Source: Aquatica leii (Eukaryota > Arthropoda > Insecta > Coleoptera > Lampyridae). Taken from it: a DNA stretch of 64,000 nt. Shown here piece after piece: positions 22,858 through 32,665 of this stretch; within the stretch, counting starts at the first letter, position 1, and each line of letters opens with the position of its first letter. The notes beneath the pieces are model-generated. The model did no database searches, was not told the origin of the DNA, and saw only the letters and a list, made by a program, of their open reading frames with translations. Location of the stretch: assembly GCA_035610365.1 (NCBI GenBank), contig CM069432.1, positions 242,944,104 to 243,008,103 on the forward strand, written 5' to 3'. Position numbers and translations under genes: made by a program.

Positions 22858-22858
22858 G
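22781..22858 (-). rRNA. 28S rRNA gene fragment, upstream of the R2 site
   Basis: The minus strand reads GATTTCTGCCCAGTGCTCTG, AATGTCAACGTGAAGAGATT, CAAGCAAGCGCGGGTAAACG and GCGGGAGTAGTTATGA. This is the 28S sequence immediately 5' of the R2 insertion site. The match ends at about 22858, beyond which AT-rich unrelated DNA follows. Together with 20290-20890 it defines one captured rDNA piece carrying R2. Confidence 0.92.
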
Positions 22859-23240
22859 TTTTCTTTCCACACTTTTATAGTTTCTTAGCAATATGCATTG
22901 GTCGTAAAGGATAACCTATCTTTGTAGATTTTAACTAATCATTGAGTCATAATAAAGTTATAAACAAACAAAAACCATACCCGTTTCTATTTACAAAAAT
23001 AGGGTAACCTGTTACTGAATGTTTGCAATTTAAAATGTATTTTTAAATAATTAACAATCATTAAAATGTCAATTTACAAGAATTGTTTTAAAGACCATGT
23101 TTTTATATTTTTTAATGTATTTCATAATTATTAAAACGTTCCAAAAATTATTCACAAGTTCCAGAGATTTCACGAAGTTGTTATCTATTTTTCAGAACGT
23201 TTACCGAAAGAAATGAAACATTCGCGAATGATTTCCAAAA
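22859..23240. other. AT-rich DNA, no gene seen
   Basis: Nothing recognisable; between the captured 28S fragment and the candidate promoter. Confidence 0.5.
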
Positions 23241-23244
23241 TGTG

Positions 23245-23278
23245 TATAAAGGCGGTTCAAACAAATCAGAGGTCAGTT
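23245..23278 (+). promoter_or_regulatory. Candidate core promoter: TATA box plus TCAGTT initiator
   Basis: TATAAAGG starts at 23245 and TCAGTT is at 23273-23278. The distance from the first T of the TATA box to the A of the initiator (23275) is 30 bp, the standard arthropod RNA polymerase II spacing. The downstream 1.3 kb leads to a CpG-rich segment and a candidate first coding exon at 24578. It could be the promoter of that gene, or of an unrecognised element. Motif pairs of this kind occur by chance in AT-rich DNA. Confidence 0.45.
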
Positions 23279-24179
23279 ATTTCCCATAATTTGAAGACGG
23301 CAGTGTTAAGAAGATTAATCAAGTCTAAATAAATAAGTGATTAACGCGTGTGCGATAAATCTACGGTGTATAACCTTGTACGTGACTTTAATGTAAACAA
23401 GCGTTAGTGTTTAAATACATAAAAGTTATCCGCGGACATTATCTTTCGAGTGATGGTACTATATAAATTAGTGTAACTGTTTTTATTAAATATCCTTAGA
23501 TTTAATTAGTTCGGTTAGTTATAAACGTGTACATATTTTTAGTATAAATAAATTAGTTTTAATAATAAACGTAACATTATTTGAGTTTACTTAAAATATT
23601 ATTAAATCGGTAGAAAAGACAAATTGCAGTAGATTAATTCAGATAAAAACAAAGATAGAATTGAATTGTGCGCGTAATAAGAATCTGAATTTCATTAATA
23701 ATTTACCGTAGATATTCAGGTATATAATGATTTTATTAACGGTGTGTTCAAAGAACTCTATTGCAAGTTATGAAGAAGCTCATATTTTTATTATTTATGG
23801 TCTTAATTAGAAAATTCCAATTACTTTGGCCGATGCAGCATGTTTTACCGTCAATATAATAAATATTTGTTATGCCATCATTCATTATTAACTACTCAAA
23901 TAAATGTTAATTATTACAAAGTCCGATTTGACTCTTCTATGAAAGATGACTTTGATGAATACATTATGTTTTTTTATCTTAATTGCATATCTGTTACTTT
24001 GCAATTTGTAACGTATAGTTTAAGTGGAGACGTCTTTCTTGGGTGCACTTTAAAATTTAAATTCGTGGAGTATAAATTACTGATGTTACATAATTACATT
24101 TTTAAAAAGGATCTCCATCTCTTTAACTGTTATTTAATAAACATAACTTAAGCTGACAGAAAGAATAAAAAATAGATAA

Positions 24180-24360
24180 TCTGCGCGTTGTCCACAATTC
24201 CCATTGGGCAAAGTGCGCTTTCTCCGCCAATCCTGGCGCGGGCCGGTCTCGAGAGAGCGTCGCGGCGCACACCGAAGGAGCGACTATACATTTCGACGAC
24301 AGCGCGTCCATACACTTGGAATTACAGCAGTTTGCGTGCGGACGCGTTCGTTGGAGGACA
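24180..24360 (+). promoter_or_regulatory. CpG-rich segment, possible promoter or 5' exon
   Basis: A stretch of about 180 bp rich in CG dinucleotides (GCGCGGGCCGGTCTCGAG, GAGCGTCGCGGCGCACAC) stands out from the AT-rich surroundings and does not match 28S rRNA. Open frames on both strands here have no protein-like features. It lies about 220 bp upstream of a signal-peptide-type first exon, so a promoter or 5' untranslated exon is the best guess. Confidence 0.4.
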
Positions 24361-24539
24361 CTTAAAAATTGACGCTGCAAAACTAATACGCGATCTTTTT
24401 ATGATGATTTCGGCTTAGTCAAAATTACCACGGGGCTATACTGTTAGTAATAGATGAATAATAAAAAAGTAACATAACCACAAAAAAAGTTTAGCGGATA
24501 TTGTTGAAGACTATTTAATGATTAAGTTTTAGCACGTGG

Positions 24540-24569
24540 ATGGGGATGCAGGCGACATGTGCTGACTAA
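24540..24569 (+). CDS. Upstream open reading frame (9 codons)
   Basis: ATG at 24540 opens MGMQATCAD and stops with TAA at 24567-24569, eight bases before the putative main start codon at 24578. A second ATG in another frame (at 24557) stops after two codons. If the transcript is real, these upstream frames would reduce initiation at 24578. Confidence 0.35.
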   Translation: MGMQATCAD

Positions 24570-24577
24570 CCACGAAG

Positions 24578-24626
24578 ATGCGTGCTACAACATGCTGCGT
24601 GCTCCTCGCCACGTTGTTCTACAACG
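24578..24626 (+). CDS. Candidate first coding exon of a secreted or membrane protein
   Basis: ATG at 24578 after ACGAAG opens MRATTCCVLLATLFYN. One further base precedes a splice donor reading ACG then GTACGTGA, so the intron would be phase 1. The hydrophobic stretch after a short basic N-terminus is a plausible signal-peptide start. The exon is only 49 bases and no downstream exon was found in the window; the rest would lie beyond a long intron filled with transposons. The gene identity is unknown. Confidence is limited by the shortness of the exon. Confidence 0.4.
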
Positions 24627-26839
24627 GTACGTGATTTTTATTATTTTTTTTAAACAGAAAAACTCATCTGTACTTGCCGATGCTTTAAATCTAACTTTAA
24701 TCTTGGAAACTGGAAATTTATCGTGTTGAGCAGATTAAGTCCGGTGTTTTGGTAAATTTCCCGGATTTGAACAAATTTTCATATTTGCGTTCATTCAATC
24801 GTTTACATTATTTCTTTTCTATTTTGTAGTTCGGTCGCTTCAATATAAGCATTTAAAGTGATGTAATAGCGATTTTACATGTTTAAAAGTACTTTATGTG
24901 GAAAAAAATCACTTCCCTCGTTTTTCATTTTATAAGATTACCTTTAATTACTTTAAAAGCATTTAGAAAAAAATATGTAATTAAGCACCTGACAAAAAAA
25001 ATTGTCGTTACTATTAGTATTAATTTAGTTTGTTAATTAAATTGAAGTAAAAATGAATCTGTGTACTTAACACAAGAAAGCAAACATTGGTAATTGGATT
25101 AGTTGTTAATAAACATTTTGGTATATTTTTTTCAAGTTAAAAATCAATTACGCAAGTACAACGAAAATTACTTTAATATCTAAGTTTCGTTTTTATTTCG
25201 TAGAAGAAGTAGACTATTTATGAAAGTAATAGAGATAATATTACAAAAGCTTTCAATTGGAATCTGAAAACTTATATTCTTGCGAGCTTTATTAGAGTAG
25301 AATTTTCAGTATTTGGTTTCATGAGATATTTTTAATGATTAAGCGACCGTACGTTAGCTTACTTTGAAAAGCAAATAAGTGTGTAATTTCAATACGCATT
25401 TAAAGCGATTTTGTTTGACAAACCAATTACTTTGATTGATGTTTAATGTGGACAAATTTAGGTTGTGTTATTCAAATATAAAAATTAAAATTAATACAAT
25501 TTTAGAACGATTTTTTCAGATAAATAGTAATTTATGATTAAAATACAATAAATTAACAAACTAACTACAATGTTTATACATCAAGTAAATTACATTGAAT
25601 AATAATGTATGTGTAAACGCTTTATAAATACAGAAAATACAGTTTCCACTATTAGTATATAAATTATAAAATTTTGCAACAGTTTCTATTATACATTGGT
25701 ACAAAATAAATTACGTGTAGTACTTCAAATTAGAACTAGATTAAATTTGACATTAAATAAATAAAAACCAAAGAGAAGTAATATAGATTTTATAGTAACT
25801 ATTTTACAAATCTTAATAATCAAATAATTATTAAAGTGCAATATTTTTAATTTTTTTTAAACAACTCAGTAATTCTGTACATATAGTTCTTTAAACAAAA
25901 TTTATTATGTATTAGAATTTTTTCTCTTGAAAAAGTTTTAAAATATTCATATTAATTTGTGAGATAATTGAATAAGTTTTTAACACGTTTTGATAACTTG
26001 TCTGAATAAAAACGCAAATTGAATTTATTATTAAATTTAAACGCTCTATTTAAGCGGGTAATGTGTGCAATAATTTCAATAATGTATGTGAAAACTCTAA
26101 AATTCAAGAAGTAAGTACCGTAATTACTGTCCTTTAAATATAAAATACATTATGGAACTTTAGTTATTGTGTTTTGTTTTAGATTACTTGTTTTTTAAAA
26201 GTATTACATTACCATATGCTTAAAATTAAAAAAAAGAGTTCAGAAACATTCAACCAGTTTTAAATTATGTAAATTTGTTTATTTTTAAATAATTTTTAGT
26301 TGTAAATTTGTTAAATCTGACATTTATAAGAATGGAATTTATTTAGTTTGAATATTCTCGTTCTTGCGTTTTTACATTATACTATTCTTCTAAGGTGTTT
26401 AATTATTAAACTAAAACGTATTGTCAGAAAAAAAGTTTTTTTAGATGTTTTAACGCTATGGTAAAATCAAGTTTAAAACCATAATTTTGTTGTAAATTTC
26501 CTTTAAATTTAATCAACGTCAGTTTTGTAAATTGCTTATGTGAAGATCGTTCTTTTTTATTAACAATATTAATTGTCAAATTCTTATCGTTAAATAGTTT
26601 TTTAGATTTAACATTTTTAATAACTGCAATCAAAGTTCTTCGTTTGTTTTTACTAAGAAAGGTTTGACAAATTTGTTTATGTTTGTAAAATTTTTTTCCT
26701 GTACGGTTTATTATAGGTTTATAATTTTTTATATTATACGTTTATAATATTTTATTTGGTAAAATTCTTAATCCTCCTCTATATCTATTCTAACTAGTTC
26801 GAACTCTTCGTTTAAGAAGGGCAGAACAAACCACTTAGT
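24627..26839. other. AT-rich DNA, possibly intronic
   Basis: No supported gene. A minus-strand frame at 26424-26633 is lysine- and asparagine-rich with no known motif; its position just 3' of a PLE end leaves open that it is an unrecognised PLE part. Confidence 0.45.
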
Positions 26840-26856
26840 ACTATTTATATGGCAAC

Positions 26857-26886
26857 GTTTCGTGCTGCAAGTGAGCACTTCATCAG
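26857..26886 (-). ncRNA. Hammerhead-ribozyme-like core (PLE 2)
   Basis: On the minus strand: CUGAUGA, A, a perfect 5-bp stem II GUGCU...AGCAC with a 7-nt loop, then GAAA and CGUUGCC. It is the best-formed of the hammerhead-like cores in the window. It lies downstream of a PLE reading frame, where such motifs are known in Penelope-like elements. Stems I and III need a folding calculation. Confidence 0.8.
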
Positions 26887-27410
26887 GCAACTAAAAGTTG
26901 TTAAAAAACTTTTGAGACTAAAACAATATAGTTAAGTATTAAAAACGACTAACTCATAAAGTAACTTTCTAGTATACAACTAACTTACACAAATAAGTTA
27001 CAGTGGAATAATTCAACAGACCACGAACATGGGTAACTTACGTTACTGCGCTTTTTAATAAAAAATCCAAAAACAAATGTCAATAATTAAAATACTTAAA
27101 AATAACAAAAGACATGAAACGTTCGACAAACACTTGACAAGTAATGCACAATCAAAAATTATTGAATGTCAAAGCAAAAAGAAGATAAGAATTCAAAAGA
27201 TAAAAACGAAAAATGTAACTGCAATTGAATTTACCTATATAGTTATCTCTCAATTTTTGAAATTAAATTATTATGTACACTACTTAAATTATTAGTGTCA
27301 TTATTAAAGTTGATGTTATTTTTATGAATGTTGATGTGTATCATTTCAGAAACTAAACGATTTTTTAAAGTATTTGTGATTGTAATTACGATTTTAACGT
27401 TCTGTTTAGT

Positions 27411-28320
27411 TTATTCAATATAACACACATTACAACCCGCACAGTCCAGCTTGTACACTACGTCATGTTTTTCTGTTCTATTCATGCTATCTTTAGTGTT
27501 ACTGTACAGCATGTTGTAGATAGTCTTGGTATTGTACTTGGTTGTTTTAATGTTATTTGATTTTAAAATCGGAATAAATCTTTGTGTTATATTTGAAACG
27601 TTTCTGATTTTGGTGTGTATGATATTAGTATTAAGGTTAGTGTTAAGAGTAGTGTTAAGATTAGTAATAGATGGGTTAGCTGGTGGTGAGCTAGTATAAG
27701 TTGTGTTAGTATGTATTTTAGTAGCATAGCTTTTATTCCTTAATATTTTCTTCAGAATCTTAAAGTTATTTTCATAGAATTGATGATTGCTCAAACGTAT
27801 AATTTTATTTTTCATGACTTCAATTACATTGATTTTTTGGTAGCGTGGAAGCTTGGATAAGTAATTAATTGTTCTGTTTGAGGCTATAGGTTTAGTGTAC
27901 CAATCAGTAACAATCATACTAGTATTAACATCTCTAATAAGTTTAACATCTAAAAATGATAGTGATCCATTTTTCCATTTCAAAAGTAAATTTTAGATGT
28001 GGATTGTAACTGTTAAAAAAGTTTAATTAATTACTGTTTTTGGAATACATGTAACGATATCATCAACATGGCATAATAAAAACGTGGGTGTGTAAGTCAA
28101 TTTGTTTTTAAGGTATTTCAGTAGGTGACGCCGGATTGCTTAATTTTTGAATATTCAAATTCAATAATTTGGACCACATCGACTAACTCTAATGTGATCT
28201 CAATATTTTTTTAGTAATTTTACTACAAGTTCTTTAGTAATATTCGTGAATAAAGATGTAACATCGAATGATATCTAACAATTAGATGTTATCAATGTAC
28301 TCCTTGTTCTATCAATTAAT
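27411..28320 (-). pseudogene. Penelope-like reverse transcriptase and GIY-YIG fragment
   Basis: Motif A reads ISFDVTSLFTNI (about 28239-28275). The catalytic motif is FLLCHVDDIVTCI (about 28045-28083), with YVDD as HVDD. Motif D/E region LSFLDVKLIRD and TDWYTKPIASNRTINYLS follow (27983-27870). A long Asn/Thr-rich linker leads to VVYKLDCAGCNVCYIE, the start of the GIY-YIG nuclease, where the frame ends. Stops separate the motifs before 27983. RT motif B was not located, so internal loss is likely. Confidence 0.82.
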
Positions 28321-28439
28321 TCATATGAGTTTTTTATATTGTGAATAAATATGTATGACATATTCTGTATGGTACATGTCTATTTGTGTATAGATGTAGA
28401 TAGAAATAGGCCTTACGACTAAATTTCAAAATAAAAACA

Positions 28440-28669
28440 ACAATCTGAGCAAGCAACTTTAGGATAACGGACTTTACTACGTATAAAAAATTTATAACCC
28501 ATACAAGCACACCACCTAAGTTTTACGGTTTAATTAAAACTGATAAAGATGAACACTCTCTAAGACCAATTGTGTCATGTATAGGTACTCCATCATATGA
28601 CTTAATTTTACATCTTTATGTAAAACTATTAAAAGAATATTGGATAAAGCTAAAAAGTCATACCACATT
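28440..28669 (+). pseudogene. Penelope-like reverse transcriptase N-part, plus strand
   Basis: The plus strand reads PPKFYGLIKTDKDEHSLRPI, then VSCIGTPSYDLILHLYVKLL. This is the conserved N-terminal reverse transcriptase motif of Penelope-like elements (KFYGLPKIHKxxxxLRPIVS). It is interrupted by the Harbinger element at 28670 and resumes at 31706. The orientation is opposite to the PLE at 26.8-28.3 kb. Confidence 0.82.
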
Positions 28670-28981
28670 AGCTGGTCATACACACGGGGGTTGATCTGCC
28701 AGTCCGTGGCAGTTTTAACCGCCACATGTAAATGGGGCGGTTTTATCTGCCACGCATTAAAACCGTTTTTATCCACTACCGCAGAACAAAAGTCTACGGA
28801 TCAACTTGCTCAAATTGATCTGTCACATGCAAGCTGCGTGTTTGTGTGCAAAAAACTGCAGATCTATCCGCCGATTTAACCGTAACTGTGAAATTTCGAC
28901 TTGGCTAAAGTTTTGTAAATGCAAGAGAGCGGTTTTACTGTTCATAAGTGACAAGTAGGTAACGAATTTAAGTGTACAAAA

Positions 28982-30752
28982 ATGTTCGGCAATAATAAGA
29001 AGAAACGGGCTCTCTGTTATGCAATGATATATACGTATACAACAGCAAATAATAGTGTAAGAAAGCGACGCTCTAAATAGGTTAAAAGTTATTTGCTTAA
29101 GAAAAGACAATTAAGCCATATTCCTCGGCTAAAAGAACTACGAGAAAATGATCCTGACGATTTCAAGAACTAACTGAGAATAGATATAAAGACATATGAC
29201 CTCTTGTTAAGTTTAGTAAGAGGGACCCTCACAAAACAAGATACTCCAATGAGAGAAGCAATTGGTCTTAATGGGCACTCTCCTTTTTCTGGCCACAGGA
29301 AGATCGTATGAAGATTTAAAATTTTTGGTAGGAATTTCTGCACAAGTGCTGGCATATATTATTCCAGAATCATATGCCGTAATATTTAACACATTAAAAA
29401 CAGATTATATGAAGGTAAGAAAAATATTTATTTTGCTTACAAATTATTTAAGTAGAACTACATATTTTTACAATGGCAAATTTTCCAAACTTTGCCCAAT
29501 GTGTGTATAATACTGCGTCACATCTGGTGTCGGTGAAGTCAGTGGAGAAGAGGTTACAGTTGAACAATGGGACGATTGGTCGCATAAGGAAGAATAATTT
29601 GAGTTAACAAAGCCATTAGAAATCTCGGTTGCCTTTGTTAGCTCGTTAAAAATTCCTTTCATTTACACTTTATTAATAAGTCCCTCTGCCAAAACTTGTT
29701 GAGTGGGAACCATTTTTCGCAATTTAGCTGCTACGTAATTACTGATTGCGTCAAATTCATCAACTGTTTCCTTTTGCTGTAAAACCTCAGTGCAGGTTTT
29801 CATAAATTCTTGTTGTTGTTGTTGTAGTTGTGGATTTTTTCTCTTTCGGTTGTTGTTGTCTGTCGAGCGGAATTGAACTTTTTGAACTGGCTTTTTAAAA
29901 GGTTTCTGAAAAAAAATGGTTACATTAATTTTCTTGGTTTCAGCTTCCAAAATCAAAAAAAGAATGGGTCGAGGTAGCTACACAGTTTGAAAATCGTTGG
30001 CAATTTATAAACTGCGGAGGTGCACTAGACGGGAAGTACATTCGAATAGTACCACCTCCTAGGTCGGGAGCTCTGTATTATAACTATAAAAAATTCTATA
30101 GTGTCGTGTTAATAGCCTTAGTAAATAGCAATTATGAGTTTATAAACGTAGATATCGGAAAACAAGGAAGAATGTCTGATGGAGGCCTTCTCGAATGGAC
30201 TTCATTATATAAAAAATTAGTAGAAAATAAATTAAATTTTCCTAATCCGCCGAAACTAAAGAAAACCTCAACTTTGTTTTCATAGGTGATGCAGCTTTTG
30301 GATTACATGATCATATATTAACACCATATCCCAAAAAAGTATTAGATTATCATAAACAAATATTTAACTATAGAATGTCCAGGGTCAGAAACGTAGTGGA
30401 AAATGCGTTTGGTTTAATAGCCGCACGTTTTAGAATGTTTCATACGGATTTGTCTGTGGTCCTCAAAAAAATCAATGTCCTTGTACTCGCAGCCTGTGTT
30501 TTGCATAATTGTTTAAGAAAAAATTGTAAAACATATGCAAAAAAAATACGTTTGATCACGACAATTCTACGACGCATCGTATGGAAAATGGAGATTGGCG
30601 ACTGGAAGGAACTGAACTTACTGGCTTGACGAGAGGATCAAAAAGAAACATCATTAGCAGCAAAAACAAAGAAACTAAAGTATTGTCAGTATTTTAATGG
30701 CAATGAAAAAGTGGAATGGCCAGATGAAATGATAAAAGCTGGGAGAGCCTAG
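28982..30752 (+). pseudogene. Harbinger transposase (HARBI1-like DDE), two exons
   Basis: Exon 1 starts at 28982 (MFGNNKKKRALCYAM), with stops after RRKRRSK-like and DDFKN sequence, a frameshift near 29250, then LLFLATGRSYEDLKFLVGIS and LKTDYMK up to a donor GTAAGA at 29415. The acceptor TTCTTGGTTTCAG ends at 29943. Exon 2 reads LPKSKKEWVEVATQFE, CGGALDGKYIRIVPPP (first Asp), SVVLIALVNSNYEFI, GKQGRMSDGG, then after a frameshift near 30270 NFVFIGDAAFG (second Asp), LTPYPKK and VRNVVENAFGLIAARF (Glu). The DDE triad is intact. The C-terminus YFNGNEKVEWPDEM ends at a stop at 30752. Confidence 0.88.
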
Positions 30753-31448
30753 ATCTGTACTAAAAAATATACTTTGTAATGTTTACTTGAGCTTGTGACT
30801 ATGTGGTTACAGTTTATAAGTATAGTTTTATTGTGGTATAATGCAATTTTTTTTATTAACCTACCTTTGAGGTGCTTGGAACATCTTGTGTCTCTTCATC
30901 AATAGTGTCTGTTTCGTCTACCTAATAACAGAAACACATTATTAGACAGGTAACACGAACACAAAAATTAACACATAGTATGATGATTAATTGAAACACC
31001 TTTTTTTGACCTACCTGCGAATTGCTCCCTAAGAAGTGTTCAGTTCCTTCGGTCAGGTTTTCTCCTTCTTCCACCTTGATATCCCTATCTGTCGTCAATT
31101 CGGTACACTGCGTTTCGCCCTCGTAACTTTTACTGTCTACACTTTCAACTAGAATTTTTTGATCTGTCGTAAACAGTAACAAGTCGAAATACCACAAATG
31201 CGGTTTATATACGTCATCAGTACCTGTGCACTCATTTGAGACGCTTCAGCCTTCTTTAACTCTTTTTGAAAACATCCTCTGATGTTTTGTATTTTCTTAC
31301 TGACAAAATTTCGGTCGGCATCTGGATAAAATAATTTACAATACCCAATAAGTGCATTGTAAGCTTTGGTCTTTAAACTTTTGTTTGTATACTCTTTACT
31401 TTTTATTTTCCACAAAGCCGGATGTTCTTTATAAATATCTATTAACAT
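29663..31448 (-). pseudogene. Harbinger MADF/BESS DNA-binding protein, three exons
   Basis: Exon 1 (31448-31015) reads MLIDIYKEHPALWKIKSKEY, RNFVSKKIQNIRGCFQKELK, then after a one-base frameshift near 31226 GTDDVYKPHLWYFDLLLF: a MADF domain. It ends at TCGCAG/GTAGGT. Exon 2 (30921-30865) reads VDETDTIDEETQDVPSTSK with AG before and GTAGGT after. Exon 3 (29905-29663) follows a TTTTTTTTCAG acceptor and reads KPFKKPVQKVQFRS, a polyglutamine run and FDAISNYVAAKLRKMVPTQQ, a BESS-like tail. All introns are phase 0. Such proteins escort the Harbinger transposase to DNA and the nucleus. Only the frameshift breaks it. Confidence 0.85.
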
Positions 31449-31705
31449 TGTTAAATTTTTTTTTGATAAAACAACACCTTCAGAAGACTTGTTTTATAGA
31501 CTGTCCCGGTTGAAACTTTCAATACAAACTGGGAATTCAAACCGTCCGTTAGTTACCGACAGCAGTTTCCCCTGGCGGTGTAAAATGGCAGATTCTGCAC
31601 TACTTAAATCTGTGGCGCGCATTTACACACAAACTGCAAGATAAATACGCACGTTTAAACCTTGCCGTTCCAAACTGGCAGATCAACCCTCGTGTATGGC
31701 CAGCT

Positions 31706-31890
31706 ATTAGAGTTAGTCGATACTGTCTAAATTCTTTTTCGGTTCTAGTTATTTTACATTCAATGAGAAGATGTAAGTATATTTAAAAATTTGGTACTGC
31801 CATGGGTGTCACCTATATTAACTAATTTAGCAATGCACTATCTACTGAAATACGTTGTACCACCTGCGGAGAAAAAATTGTGCGAAGCAG
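31706..31890 (+). pseudogene. Penelope-like reverse transcriptase, continuation after Harbinger
   Basis: After the Harbinger right end the plus strand carries TAMG, a one-base shift, then SPILTNLAMHYLLKYVVPPA. This corresponds to the PLE motif B region (GLAMGSPLSPILAN). It continues the frame broken at 28669. The motif A block expected between the two was not recognised, so this copy is also internally eroded. Sequence to about 32280 shows nothing further. Confidence 0.72.
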
Positions 31891-32297
31891 TGCACAGCCC
31901 AGACTAGCTCAGAACCTCGGCGATTTTTGGCGCCTATATAAAAAGTAATATTAATTTAATAAAAATCTTGAAAAACTATTTGCACTTAAACGAAATAAAA
32001 AACAATGGATGCCAGCTGTCCGGAGGACAGCACTCTAAACGTTATTTTTTGTACACCGGCGGTAGCTTAATTCTGATATTGAGATTTGCACAACAAAAAA
32101 AAACTTTACTACTTCTTCTAGGTGGTAAATAAATTAAGAATTTATTAGAATGTGAACGGGCATATATCGCCAAATGAAGAATGTGTTGTGATAACCAAAA
32201 CTAGCATTGACCTAATTAAACGGACTCACTGATATTACCGCTGGTAACTCCTTGATTAAATCATCAAACGAGTTGTTAACAACGTAATTCTGTTTTT

Positions 32298-32620
32298 GAT
32301 TATAAGCGATACAGTTAAACACCCAGACTTTTTAGGCTTGGTTCTAGTCTCTTCTTGAGAGCTAAAACAAGCAGTGGAACTCAGCCTTTGCCGTATTCTC
32401 GTTCGTGAACCCAAACAAACTGACGTCTGACATTAGCCACTCTGAAGATGCCAGATGTAATGTCTTGCAAAACGTCAGGTTGATTGGGTTCACGAATAAC
32501 AATACGGCAAAAGCTAAGTTCTACTTCTTGATTTGGTTCTCAGGGAGAGACTAGGACCAAGCCTAAAAAGTCTGGGTGTTTAACTACGACGCGGTCTAAG
32601 CCAAAAGTCGCTTATAATCA
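32298..32620. repeat. Foldback element with about 130-bp arms
   Basis: The left arm TGATTATAAGCGATACAGTT through ACACCCAGACTTTTTAGGCT to GTGAACCCAA is mirrored by the right arm, which carries an extra insertion of about 20 bases (around 32586-32608). An 11-bp word AACGTAATTCT occurs on both sides (32281-32291 and 32655-32665) and may be a target duplication of a slightly larger unit. The centre holds a degenerate hammerhead-like string on the plus strand (32442-32473). No coding capacity. Confidence 0.82.
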
Positions 32621-32665
32621 TAAACAAAATAACCTTGAAAGCTTAAGATTCAATAACGTAATTCT

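Larger units (their letters stand above)
26840..28340 (-). mobile_element. Penelope-like element, second copy (3' part)
   Basis: On the minus strand the reverse transcriptase motifs, linker and start of the GIY-YIG nuclease run from about 28320 to 27411. A 3' region of about 500 bp follows, ending in a hammerhead-ribozyme-like core at 26857-26886. The nuclease is cut after CNVCYIE. The 5' side abuts a PLE fragment in the opposite orientation near 28340-28440. Confidence 0.8.
28670..31705. mobile_element. PIF/Harbinger transposon, 3,036 bp, complete ends
   Basis: The left end AGCTGGTCATACACACGGGG plus GTTGATCTGCCAG matches the right end (read on the minus strand) AGCTGGCCATACACGAGGGT plus TGATCTGCCAG. 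The inverted repeats are about 31-33 bp. The 3-bp word ATT flanks both ends, the size of Harbinger duplications. Inside are the two genes expected of the superfamily, a HARBI1-like transposase on the plus strand and a MADF/BESS protein on the minus strand. The insertion splits a Penelope-like frame. Confidence 0.92.

Noticed and set aside
24123-24418. Overlapping frames on both strands in the CpG-rich segment
   Set aside because: No protein-like features; open frames are expected from the high CG content.
31197-31226. Apparent intron in the MADF gene with CAG/GTACTG donor
   Set aside because: The supposed intron encodes GTDDVYKPHLWYFD in another frame, a conserved MADF segment, so a one-base frameshift explains it better.
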